Shown here: in pieces, positions 9,496 to 16,771 of the stretch
Layout of the letters: the number at the start of each line of letters is the position of its first letter
How positions within the stretch are numbered: the stretch's first letter is position 1
Assembly (NCBI RefSeq): GCF_017254865.1
Contig: NZ_JAFKCV010000004.1
Span: forward strand, 124,001-188,000
Reading direction: 5' to 3'
From: Bowmanella dokdonensis
Lineage (GTDB): Bacteria > Pseudomonadota > Gammaproteobacteria > Enterobacterales > Alteromonadaceae
Length of the DNA stretch: 64,000 nt
Position numbers and translations under genes: made by a program
The notes under the pieces: model-generated
What the model saw: only the letters and a program-made list of their open reading frames with translations
The model's database searches: none
What the model was told of the DNA's origin: nothing

Positions 9496-10432
9496 CTACC
9501 GGCTCCAGTTGTTCCAACAGGCGCTGTTTAAACGCCCGGTGCAGGTGCAGCAGGTTGTGGGCCTGCTCCATGCTGATGGCCTCAAAACTGACTTTGGTTC
9601 CGGGTCGGCATTGGGCCAGACTGGTGCAATCCAGGGACAGCACATTGCCGAGCTTGGGGTAGCCGCCGATGGTCTGACGGTCATTGAGCAAAACTATAGG
9701 CTGGCCGTCGGCCGGTACCTGCACCGCTCCCAGGCTGATGCCCTCAGAGAGCATGCCCTGAATATCCGCCGCCACTCCCTGACCCTTCAGACGATAGCCC
9801 ATGCGATCGGCCTGGCCGGTGATCTCGTATTCACTGGCAAAAAACAGCGCGCGGTTAACGGCTGAGAACTGCTTAAACTGGTAGCCTGGGATCAGTCGCA
9901 GCACCGGATTGGCGGAGTAAGCAGGAATATCCGGCTCCGCTAATGCCAGGCTGTGCAAGCGCTGTGGCTTACCCAAAGGGAGCAAGTCCCCCGTCTGCAG
10001 CTTATTGCCATTCAGTCCGCCAATGCCTTCACGCATAACCGTACTGGTGCTGCCGAATTGCGGTGTGACGGCAAAACCGCCCTGTACCGCCACGTAAGAC
10101 CGCAGGGCCGACTCCGGCTGGCCCAGTTCCAGGCTTTCACCGGCTCTGACGACAAAGGCGCGCCACATGGGGCTGTCCCGGCCATTGAGTTTGACCGGCA
10201 ACCCGGCGCCGGTGACGGAAACCACGCAGTCTGTCTGGGCCTGCAGGCTCAGCCCCCCCAGTGTCACTTCGATGGCCGTGGTATTGGACTCATTGCCCAC
10301 AAGATGGTTGGCCAGCTCGAAGGCAAAGGGATCCACCGGCCCACCCTGAGTCAGGCCCAGGGAAGCCTTACCGAAGCGACCTGCATCCATCAGCAGACTC
10401 ATTAGTCCCGCAGCGGTGACCTTCAGGCTCAT
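9488..10432 (-). CDS. pxpC: 5-oxoprolinase subunit C (biotin-dependent carboxyltransferase-like)
   Basis: This 314-residue protein belongs to the KipA/PxpC family. GRFGKASLGLTQGGPVDPFAFELAN near the N-terminus, a GIGGLNG block and LNDRQTIGGYPKLG near the C-terminus are typical. With PxpA and PxpB it forms the ATP-dependent prokaryotic 5-oxoprolinase, which opens 5-oxoproline (pyroglutamate) to glutamate in the cytoplasm. The start overlaps the stop of pxpB by 4 bases, giving the usual B-C order. Length fits the family. Confidence 0.92.
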   Translation of the reverse strand: MSLKVTAAGLMSLLMDAGRFGKASLGLTQGGPVDPFAFELANHLVGNESNTTAIEVTLGGLSLQAQTDCVVSVTGAGLPVKLNGRDSPMWRAFVVRAGESLELGQPESALRSYVAVQGGFAVTPQFGSTSTVMREGIGGLNGNKLQTGDLLPLGKPQRLHSLALAEPDIPAYSANPVLRLIPGYQFKQFSAVNRALFFASEYEITGQADRMGYRLKGQGVAADIQGMLSEGISLGAVQVPADGQPIVLLNDRQTIGGYPKLGNVLSLDCTSLAQCRPGTKVSFEAISMEQAHNLLHLHRAFKQRLLEQLEPVDA

Positions 10433-11130
10433 TCGAACGTCTCCAGTTTGCCGCCGAGTTCAATAAAGCTTTGCTCGTCAATGGCCCTGAACCTGACCCT
10501 GTCGCCCACCTGGACCGGCATTGGGGGGCTGGCGTTGGGGTCGAACATAGGGGTCGGGCAAAGGCCAATCAGGTTCCAGCCGCCGGGGGAGGGGGCTGGA
10601 TAGACTGCGGTCTGCCGGTCGGCAATGGCCACCGCCCCCTTGGGCACTTTTTTACGTGGCGTGGCCAGGCGCGGGGCGGCAATGCGCTTATCCACTTCGC
10701 CCAGGTAGGCAAAACCGGGTGCAAAACCTATGGCAAAGACCCGGTACTCCCCCTGCTGGTGCAGGGTGATAACCTCTTCAATGGCAAGGCCGGCTTGCCT
10801 GGCCAGTCGTGATAAATCCGGGCCGCTCTGTTCGCTGTAATAGACGGGTAACTCCACAAGCTTGCCCTGTTTATTGTCTTCCTTCGCCGGTGTATCCAGC
10901 GCCTCCTGCAGCCAGGCACTTACCTGGAAGTGATCGCTTACCAATGGTTGATACTGGACCAGAACAGAGTTGTAGGAGGGGACAAGATCCACCAGGGCCG
11001 ATCCCAGTTTCCGGCCGATGATGGGTAACAGGGCGGCAATCCGGTTAGCCACCTGCTCGTTGGCCTGCTCGCCCAGATACAGGATCAGGGCCCCTTCACC
11101 GGCAGGTTCAATATGGGGATAACGGCTCAT
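10429..11130 (-). CDS. pxpB: 5-oxoprolinase subunit B
   Basis: This 233-residue protein belongs to the KipI/PxpB (allophanate hydrolase subunit 1-like) family. It shows AIGFAPGFAYLG, the RLATPRKKVPKGAVAIA block and YPAPSPGGWNLIG, which are near-invariant in the family. It is the second of three subunits of the ATP-dependent 5-oxoprolinase. It overlaps both pxpA (4 bases) and pxpC (4 bases), which implies translational coupling and matched stoichiometry. Confidence 0.93.
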   Translation of the reverse strand: MSRYPHIEPAGEGALILYLGEQANEQVANRIAALLPIIGRKLGSALVDLVPSYNSVLVQYQPLVSDHFQVSAWLQEALDTPAKEDNKQGKLVELPVYYSEQSGPDLSRLARQAGLAIEEVITLHQQGEYRVFAIGFAPGFAYLGEVDKRIAAPRLATPRKKVPKGAVAIADRQTAVYPAPSPGGWNLIGLCPTPMFDPNASPPMPVQVGDRVRFRAIDEQSFIELGGKLETFE

Positions 11131-11855
11131 CTTGGCAACAGATCGCGAATCTGTCTGACCATGGCCACGGCATGGGGATTGTCACCGTGCACGCACAGGG
11201 TATCGGGATTCAGGGCCAGACGCTTACCGCTGCGGGTGATCACCACCCCTTCCCTGGCCAGCAGTTTGACCTGGGCCAGCACCTGCTCTGAGTCCAATAC
11301 CGCATCCGGTTCGCTGCGCGGGGTCAGGTGGCCGTTGTCCAGATAGCGGCGATCGGCAAAGGCTTCGAATAGCAATTCGACGCCGGCTTCTTTGGCTGTG
11401 GCCCGGTAACTGTCGGCATCGCCACTGGCCAGCAGCATCAGTTTAAGTGTTTCCGGGAAACTGGCCAGGGCATCCAGCACCGCCTGAAAGATTTTGTCGC
11501 TGGCCATCATATCGTTGTACAGGGCCCCATGGGGTTTGACATAGGTCAGTTGCATCCCCTGAGCCCTGGCCATGGCGGACAGGGCGCCCATTTGATAATG
11601 CAGCATATTCACCAGTTCCTGGTGAGTATGGGGCATGCTGCGCCGGCCGAACCCCTGCAGATCAGGGTAGGCAGGATGGGCGCCAATTTGCACCCCATGT
11701 TGTTTGGCCAGCTTCAGTGTTCTGGCCATCACCTGGGGGTCCCCCGCATGAAAGCCACAGGCGATATTGGCCTGATCGATAAAGGGCATGACCTGGTCAT
11801 CCAGGCCCATGGTCCAGTTGCCGTAGCTTTCGCCCAAATCGCAATTCAGTAACAT
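11127..11855 (-). CDS. pxpA: 5-oxoprolinase subunit A (LamB/YcsF family)
   Basis: This 242-residue protein opens with NCDLGESYGNW and contains NIACGFHAGDPQVM and HPAYPDLQGFGRR, the signature blocks of the LamB/YcsF family. PxpA completes the 5-oxoprolinase complex with PxpB and PxpC. AGGATC lies before the ATG. The gene sits 10 bases downstream of the YcsI-like gene and overlaps pxpB, so all five genes are probably one transcript. Confidence 0.93.
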   Translation of the reverse strand: MLLNCDLGESYGNWTMGLDDQVMPFIDQANIACGFHAGDPQVMARTLKLAKQHGVQIGAHPAYPDLQGFGRRSMPHTHQELVNMLHYQMGALSAMARAQGMQLTYVKPHGALYNDMMASDKIFQAVLDALASFPETLKLMLLASGDADSYRATAKEAGVELLFEAFADRRYLDNGHLTPRSEPDAVLDSEQVLAQVKLLAREGVVITRSGKRLALNPDTLCVHGDNPHAVAMVRQIRDLLPR

Positions 11856-11865
11856 AGTGCAGATC

Positions 11866-12657
11866 CTAAAATACCGACAATTTGCTGTTCAGCAGGTCAG
11901 TTACCAGCATACAGCCTGGGCTGTGAGTGATGCAAAAAGGTGGTTTGGCCTCGCGGATGGCCAGTTGCGGGGTAACCCCGCAGGCCCAGAATACCGGTAC
12001 CTCGCCCTCGTGAATGCTGACCGCATCGCCAAAATCCGGTTGGTTGATATCACTGATGCCAATCTGCGCCGGATCACCAAAGTGCACCGGGGCCCCATGC
12101 ACCGCCGGGAAACGGCTGCAAATCTGAATGGCGCGGATGGCGTCGGCGGGTTTCATGGGACGCATGCTGACCACCATATTGCCGGAAAAGCGCCCGGCCT
12201 GCTTACAGGGCAGGCTGGTGCGGTACATGGGTACATTGACCTTTTCGCTGATATTGCGAATTTCCAGGCCGTCGGCCAGCAGGGCTTCTTCGAAGGAGAA
12301 GGAACAGCCCAGCATAAAGGTCACCAGATCGTCGCGCCAATGACTGCTCAAATCCTGTACCTGCCTGGTGGGCTCGCCCTTCTCAAACAGCTGATAGGCC
12401 GGTACATCGGTACGGATATCCACATCCTCGCCCACCTCGGGCAGCATAAACTCCCCGGGTTTGGACGACACCGCAATCAGCGGACAGGGCCGGGGATTGA
12501 GCTGGCAGAAGCGCAGGAACTCATCGGCATAATCGACCGGCAGGATAGCCAGGTTGCACTGCACAAAACCGGCGGCCAGGCCCGATGTATTGCCCTGGTG
12601 CTGTCCCCGGCGAATGCGTTGTCTGAGCTGGTAGGGAGATTCGGCTGGTGCTGACAT
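11866..12657 (-). CDS. Putative hydro-lyase, YcsI/DUF1445 family
   Basis: This protein of about 263 residues is first in the 5-oxoproline operon. It resembles the DUF1445 (YcsI-like, formerly D-glutamate cyclase or hydro-lyase) family, with [23 protein letters not shown] near the N-terminus and [24 protein letters not shown] near the C-terminus. The biochemical role of YcsI proteins is not settled. They recur next to pxpABC, so a part in pyroglutamate or D-glutamate metabolism is likely. I chose the second of two adjacent ATGs because AGGAG is best spaced for it. A TTG at 12681 also opens the frame. Confidence 0.82.
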   Translation of the reverse strand: MSAPAESPYQLRQRIRRGQHQGNTSGLAAGFVQCNLAILPVDYADEFLRFCQLNPRPCPLIAVSSKPGEFMLPEVGEDVDIRTDVPAYQLFEKGEPTRQVQDLSSHWRDDLVTFMLGCSFSFEEALLADGLEIRNISEKVNVPMYRTSLPCKQAGRFSGNMVVSMRPMKPADAIRAIQICSRFPAVHGAPVHFGDPAQIGISDINQPDFGDAVSIHEGEVPVFWACGVTPQLAIREAKPPFCITHSPGCMLVTDLLNSKLSVF

Positions 12658-12825
12658 CATGGCTCCTGTACGGGCGTTCAATTGGAATAAATTATCTTAC
12701 GGCAATGGCGTCAATAGCAACAGGCTAAGGATCAGTTTTGTCCTTTTTCCCGGCTGGCAAGCCGTTTAATGAAACGGACCTGGGTTCACTATCCCGCTTC
12801 AATCTCGTCTGACTGCCAAAGAAAG

Positions 12826-12842
12826 AGGAATAAAATATTCCT
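12826..12842. promoter_or_regulatory. Perfect inverted repeat, candidate operator
   Basis: AGGAATA-AAA-TATTCCT has two perfect 7-base arms around a 3-base centre. It lies in the roughly 300-base divergent region between the 5-oxoproline operon (start 12657) and the coiled-coil gene (start 12961). Its symmetry and position suit a dimeric repressor or activator. The regulator is unknown. Confidence 0.4.
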
Positions 12843-12896
12843 TCCCTGTACTTGCCGACCCCATCCCCATCTGGGTTATGGCTTAAAATGCAACTT

Positions 12897-12909
12897 TTGT
12901 CCCCATATA
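12897..12909 (+). repeat. Copy 1 of a shared 13-base string (TTGTCCCCATATA)
   Basis: The same 13 bases occur at 14537-14549, upstream of the SYLF gene. This copy ends 51 bases before the coiled-coil gene start. It may be a shared regulator or promoter element. No family is assigned. Confidence 0.35.
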
Positions 12910-12960
12910 TAGTCCATCTACTGGCTTATCAGCGAGTCAGTCACGCCTTCGGGAGAGAAC

Positions 12961-13398
12961 ATGAACAGATCCATCAGTATTCTGGCCGCCATGATGCTGG
13001 CCACCACCGCTCAGGCCTGGGCAGGTGAAGATAAAAATTCCAATATCGAAGAGATCCAGCGTGAGTCACGGGAATTGCTGGAGCAAATCAAGGATTACTC
13101 CGCCGAACAGAAAGACAAGGCCGTGAAGGAAACCGCCGAAGCGCTGGCCAAACTGGACGAGCGCATCGACAAGCTCGAAGACCAGCTTGAAGATCAGTGG
13201 GATGAGCTGGATGAGGAAACCCGGGATGAGCGCAGCGCAATGCTCGACAAACTGCGTGAACAAAGGGTCAAGCTGGCAGAATGGTATGGCAGCATGAAAA
13301 CCAGCTCAGAACCGGCCTGGGATGAAATCAAGGAAGGCTTTTCTGACGCTTACGAGCGACTGGCCGATGCCTGGGAAAAGGCCAAGGAAAAGTTCTAG
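12961..13398 (+). CDS. Small periplasmic coiled-coil protein
   Basis: This 145-residue protein has a clean signal peptide (cleavage near AQAWA-G, residue ~21). The mature part is a highly charged, continuous coiled coil (about residues 27-112: ELLEQIKDYSAEQKDKAV, LDERIDKLEDQLEDQ, MLDKLREQRVKLAEW) and ends in a possible second amphipathic helix (DAYERLADAWEKAKEKF). I do not recognise a named family. It shares a bidirectional terminator with the convergent SYLF gene. A periplasmic scaffold, chaperone or stress role is possible but not shown. Confidence 0.8.
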   Translation: MNRSISILAAMMLATTAQAWAGEDKNSNIEEIQRESRELLEQIKDYSAEQKDKAVKETAEALAKLDERIDKLEDQLEDQWDELDEETRDERSAMLDKLREQRVKLAEWYGSMKTSSEPAWDEIKEGFSDAYERLADAWEKAKEKF

Positions 13399-13441
13399 AA
13401 CACCGCTGTTATCCCAAGGTCAGAGGATATCTGTGGAAAAG

Positions 13442-13468
13442 AAAAAGGGTGCGCAAGGCACCCTTTTT
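13442..13468. terminator. Bidirectional rho-independent terminator
   Basis: An 11-base stem, AAAAAGGGTGC against GCACCCTTTTT, encloses a 5-base loop. T runs on both strands let it end both the coiled-coil gene (plus) and the SYLF gene (minus, stop at 13473). Confidence 0.9.
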
Positions 13469-13472
13469 GGTT

Positions 13473-14321
13473 TTACCTGGTACCAGGCATGGAAGAGTTC
13501 AAAGGATTATGATGGTTGTGGCGAACGTTACCCAGCATTACTGCATCAGGACTGACGTCCCGACCGTAAAAGGCATTGTTCTCCTCCTCGTCCCAACTAA
13601 TTCCTTCAATGCTGACCGACAGGCCTGCATAAGCTCCTTCAGTGTCGGACCAGATGACGATGTCGCCTTTACCTGCGGTGGCCTGGGCACGTTCTGAATA
13701 ATCAATAATGGTCAGTCCGGCATCTGCATTCAAAGAGAAATTGTTCTCCTGGGTAAAGGTCTCCAGAGCTTCATCGGTCATCAACAGCATGGCAATCTGG
13801 CCGGCTTCCACACCGATTTCCGCGCCTGCGTTAATGGCGCCCATATCGTAGAACATGGGTTGGCTCCAGCCGTTCATATCGGCTTTGCCCTGGCTTTTGG
13901 CGTTCCGGTCCGCGTACAAGGTTTCCTTGTCAGTGGAGCGATTGGCGTATTGGGAGTTGTTCCCGGTTTGCCTGTCGCTGTAAGTAGCCTGACTGTCCGG
14001 ATTCTGGTCGGAATAGCCGGAAGACTTCTTGTCATCCTGTTTGACCAGCAGTACGCCTTCACCTCCGGCGCCGCCAACAAGCAGGGCGGCCCGACCATAG
14101 TTGGGTACCAGAAATACCGCCTTGGCACTTTGCATGGCTTGCTGAACGTCTGAGTCAGCCTTCATTGCCTGCACCATGGTTTTGGCCTCTCTGAGCGTAT
14201 CTTTGGCTTCCTGGAGTTCTTCCTTGCTGTCTTCATTGGCCATGGCCTGGGGCGCAAAGCCTGCGGTAATCAGTGCGATACCGCCAGCTACCGAGAGTAA
14301 CTTCAAGTTTTGATTGTTCAT
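13473..14321 (-). CDS. SYLF-domain (Ysc84-like) secreted protein with a four-copy 11-residue repeat
   Basis: This 282-residue protein has a signal peptide (ends QAMA, residue 28). A short helical stretch (30-60) precedes a SYLF/Ysc84 lipid-binding domain split in two. AKAVFLVPNYGRAALLVGGAGGEGVLLVKQ (66-95) is the first half. QPMFYDMGAINAGAEIGVEAGQIAMLLMTDEAL up to AYAGLSVSIEG is the second. Between them, residues 103-146 form four tandem 11-residue repeats, each beginning Y-[SA]-[DN]-[QR]. SYLF proteins bind phosphoinositides or other lipids in eukaryotes. Bacterial members are secreted and poorly understood. The insert is polar, low in hydrophobics, and probably a flexible loop. It converges on the coiled-coil gene. 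Confidence 0.87.
   Translation of the reverse strand: MNNQNLKLLSVAGGIALITAGFAPQAMANEDSKEELQEAKDTLREAKTMVQAMKADSDVQQAMQSAKAVFLVPNYGRAALLVGGAGGEGVLLVKQDDKKSSGYSDQNPDSQATYSDRQTGNNSQYANRSTDKETLYADRNAKSQGKADMNGWSQPMFYDMGAINAGAEIGVEAGQIAMLLMTDEALETFTQENNFSLNADAGLTIIDYSERAQATAGKGDIVIWSDTEGAYAGLSVSIEGISWDEEENNAFYGRDVSPDAVMLGNVRHNHHNPLNSSMPGTR
13884..14015 (-). repeat. Four tandem 33-base coding repeats (11 residues each)
   Basis: Within the SYLF gene, Tyr recurs at residues 103, 114, 125 and 136. Each Tyr is followed by Ser/Ala, Asp/Asn and Gln/Arg, giving an exact 11-residue period. The repeats have diverged outside these positions, which suggests an old duplication kept for its spacing. Confidence 0.75.
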
Positions 14322-14623
14322 TGTTCAGTCTCCTTTCTACTGATTGAATTGAACCAAGCCAGCCCGGAATAACACTGCCCCTGTGGGGCGTCGTTCATCA
14401 ACCTCTTCAGTGCAGCTTCAAGTTCAAACCTACTCCGGCTGGCTGTTTGCGGGCGTTTTCACGCTTCTCCTTGAGTTAACTGAGGCAAATGGCATGCCAG
14501 TGTCGGTTCAAATGAAGACAGCGGCCCCACAGGCTGTTGTCCCCATATACACAGGGGCCACACAGACCAACGACAGCAAAAATTACCCGATTATGTAAAA
14601 ACTTCAGTGATTAGCCCCGATTC
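14322..14623. other. Intergenic region upstream of the SYLF gene
   Basis: These ~300 bases separate the SYLF start from the end of the HAD gene. They hold the second copy of the 13-base string TTGTCCCCATATA (14537-14549). A GGAGACTGAAC stretch next to the SYLF start serves as its ribosome-binding site. A 71-codon plus-strand ORF (14383-14598) has no credible protein character. I see no RNA gene. Confidence 0.6.
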
Positions 14624-15103
14624 TCAGGGGCCGGTGCAAAGCTGTACCAGGGAGGTGATCTGCCGACAGGACGCCGGTAGCTTCGCCTGTTGCCCATCAG
14701 GGTTAAACCAGATGGCCTGCAGGCCGGCTTCAAGGGCGGGCAGAATATCCTTTTCCAGGGAATCACCCACCATAGTGACCTGTTGGGGGGGCACCTGCAG
14801 CCGGTGCACAATTTCCAGGTAAAAATCGGCGCTGCCCTTGCCAATGCCCAGGTTGGCCTGGCAAAAGTACCCCGACAGGCAGGCGTCCAGTCCCACCCGG
14901 AACAACGCACGGCGGATCTGCGCCTCGGTCGAATCCCTGGCGCCGGTGGCCAGATACAGCCGGGCGCGGGCGGCAAGGCACTGCAACGCCTCTCTTGCGC
15001 CCGGTACCGTCTCAACCCTTGGCCAGTCACACATTGGGCCTGCCAGACCGGGTATATCCATCATCAGGGTATCGCCCCAGTCAAACAGGTATACAGCGTT
15101 CAC
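14624..15103 (-). CDS. HAD-like phosphatase
   Basis: This 159-residue protein has HAD-superfamily motifs: FDWGDTL (residues 8-14) as motif I, LATGARDS as motif II, and VTMVGDSLEKDILPALEAGLQAIWFN as motifs III/IV. Motif I reads D-W-G-D-T where most phosphatases have D-x-D-x-T, so the acid/base Asp is shifted by one position. This variant occurs in a subset of HAD proteins. Length suggests a small or absent cap domain. It ends the ECF42 gene set, 34 bases after the DUF899 gene. The substrate is unknown. Confidence 0.83.
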   Translation of the reverse strand: MNAVYLFDWGDTLMMDIPGLAGPMCDWPRVETVPGAREALQCLAARARLYLATGARDSTEAQIRRALFRVGLDACLSGYFCQANLGIGKGSADFYLEIVHRLQVPPQQVTMVGDSLEKDILPALEAGLQAIWFNPDGQQAKLPASCRQITSLVQLCTGP

Positions 15104-15137
15104 TCCATCTCCAATACAGGGCTTCAGCTTGCCTGTA

Positions 15138-15893
15138 TCACATCACAAACAGGGTGCGCCAGGCTCTGGCGGGACGAACTTCCTCTACCACTTCCCGGCT
15201 CTGTTGCTGGCTGGTACCGGCATACTCGTAGTGCAGTCGCCACCATTGGTACGGCGCGCTTTGCGGGGTGCCCGGTGGCGACGCTTCCCAGTATTCCTGG
15301 CGCCCCAATGGGGTCAGGTCCAGCAAAGCCCAGGGGGTACCCAGCATTTCCACTCCTCTGCCTGAGGTATAGTAGGTGCGATAGACCTGTTTCCCCGCCC
15401 GGTAGAACACATTCAGGCCAAAGCCGTTGGTGACATCCATATCGGCATTGAAGCTGTCATCCGTGCTGAACCAGGGAAACTGCCAGCCCATCTTCTGCCT
15501 GAATGCGCCTATCTCGTCGATTGGCGCCCTGGAAACGAAGACCAGGGAAGTGTCCCGGGCATGCAGATGCGCCAGGTGGGGCATCTGATCGCCCACCATG
15601 CTGCATCCGCTACAAGGAGAGGGATCGCCGGGTCTGAGCATATGGTGATAGACGATAAGTTGCCGGCGGCCGGCAAATAAGTCGCTCAGCACCATGGGGC
15701 CGTTTTCGCCCTCAAACCGGTAGTGGGGGCTGACTTCCAGCCAGGGCAACCGTCGCCGCTCGGCGGCCAGTATGTCGCCTGCCCTGGTATGGGCTTTCTC
15801 CATGGCCAGTTGCCTGCTGTGGGCCTGCCGCCAGTCGTCAAGGGAGCTTATCTGGCGCTCAATGCCCTGCACCTGGCGTTTTTCCATACTCAT
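15138..15893 (-). CDS. DUF899 thioredoxin-like protein
   Basis: This 251-residue protein matches the DUF899 family: LIVYHHMLRPGDPSPCSGCSM carries a CxxC thioredoxin-like motif, followed by FVSRAPIDEIGAFRQKMGW, FPWFSTDDSFNADM and the tail GVEMLGTPWALLDLTPLGRQE. DUF899 proteins have a peroxiredoxin/thioredoxin fold and usually accompany DGPF-protein and ECF sigma clusters. The gene lies 16 bases after a YCII gene in the same orientation. A redox role is plausible but unproven. Confidence 0.87.
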   Translation of the reverse strand: MSMEKRQVQGIERQISSLDDWRQAHSRQLAMEKAHTRAGDILAAERRRLPWLEVSPHYRFEGENGPMVLSDLFAGRRQLIVYHHMLRPGDPSPCSGCSMVGDQMPHLAHLHARDTSLVFVSRAPIDEIGAFRQKMGWQFPWFSTDDSFNADMDVTNGFGLNVFYRAGKQVYRTYYTSGRGVEMLGTPWALLDLTPLGRQEYWEASPPGTPQSAPYQWWRLHYEYAGTSQQQSREVVEEVRPARAWRTLFVM

Positions 15894-15909
15894 GATGCAT
15901 ACCTCCGGT

Positions 15910-16260
15910 TCAGTTAGGCTCCGGCAGCGGAAACAGGGGTCTTATCTCCACCGTGCCCTTTTTGGCCGGTGGCAGGCGGCTGGCAATGGCCAGCGCCTCA
16001 TCCAGATCGGCCACATCGATCAGGTAGTAACCGCCCAGTTGTTCGGTAGTTTCGGCAAAGGGGCCATCGGTAATCTGCCGCTTACCGTCCCTGACCCGCA
16101 AGCTGGTGGCCATGCTGACCGGGTGCAGCGGCGACGCGGCAATGTACTTGCCCTGGGCCGCCAGCTCGTCGGTGATCTTCATCGACTCCAGCATGCACTC
16201 CTCGCGCTCCTGCTCGGTCCAGCTATTTTCATCGCCATAAATCAACAACATATATTGCAT
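15910..16260 (-). CDS. YCII/DGPF-family protein (short)
   Basis: This 116-residue protein has the YCII-related fold: MQYMLLIYGDENSWTEQE at the start and the DGPFAET motif (residues ~59-65), followed by EQLGGYYLIDVADLDEALAIASRLP. YCII proteins are small dimeric alpha/beta-barrel-type domains, probably enzymes acting on small molecules, with a conserved His/Asp pocket. It is one of three DGPF proteins in this ECF42 operon. Confidence 0.9.
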   Translation of the reverse strand: MQYMLLIYGDENSWTEQEREECMLESMKITDELAAQGKYIAASPLHPVSMATSLRVRDGKRQITDGPFAETTEQLGGYYLIDVADLDEALAIASRLPPAKKGTVEIRPLFPLPEPN

Positions 16261-16284
16261 TGCTTGTCTCCTTGTTGGTCTTTT

Positions 16285-16770
16285 TCAACTGGCCTGTGAA
16301 TAGTCCGGCATATCATTGAGATTATCCGGATCTTTAATCTGCCACACCTGGTTGTTCATGGGATTAAAAGGCATGGACACATGCTCGTGCGCCACCATCC
16401 ACTGCCCGTTCACCCGCCGGTAACCCAGAGTGACCCGCATCCATGACTGTCCGGCGGGGTGATCTGCAGGTTCGGTCACAAAGCGGTGCAGGCAACTGGC
16501 AAAGGCGGTGTCGCCCCCCACCTGAATGTCGACGTCCCGGTGCTCGGAGCGAAATTGCTCGGGAAAACAGGGCAAACAATGCTCCCAGGCCTGCCGAATC
16601 GCCTCCACTCCCTGTGTCTTATAGGGCGGAATGGCGTCAAACAGCAGGGCGTCGGGCAGATAGTTCCGGGTCAGGCCCTGCACATCTTTGGCTTCCAGGG
16701 CGTTGGACCAGTCCTGCATCAGCTGGCGGATGATCTGTTTATCATCAGTGGGCTTTGCTGTGCTGTTCAT
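16285..16770 (-). CDS. NTF2/SnoaL-like protein
   Basis: This 161-residue protein has the pattern of the NTF2/SnoaL-like family: IRQLMQDWSNALEAKDVQGLTRNYLPDALLFDAIPPY, then the HRDVDIQVGGDTAFASCLHRF strand pair and a GQWMVAHEHVSMPF ending. It probably forms a cone-shaped dimer with a small-molecule pocket. SnoaL-like proteins commonly accompany ECF sigma factors of the ECF41/42 type. The next gene downstream starts 25 bases later, and it follows the YCII-VOC fusion by 1 base. Confidence 0.87.
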   Translation of the reverse strand: MNSTAKPTDDKQIIRQLMQDWSNALEAKDVQGLTRNYLPDALLFDAIPPYKTQGVEAIRQAWEHCLPCFPEQFRSEHRDVDIQVGGDTAFASCLHRFVTEPADHPAGQSWMRVTLGYRRVNGQWMVAHEHVSMPFNPMNNQVWQIKDPDNLNDMPDYSQAS

Positions 16771-16771
16771 C

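Noticed and set aside
14383-14598. Plus-strand 71-codon ORF upstream of the SYLF gene
   Set aside because: It has no ribosome-binding site and an implausible composition; the region is better explained as regulatory.
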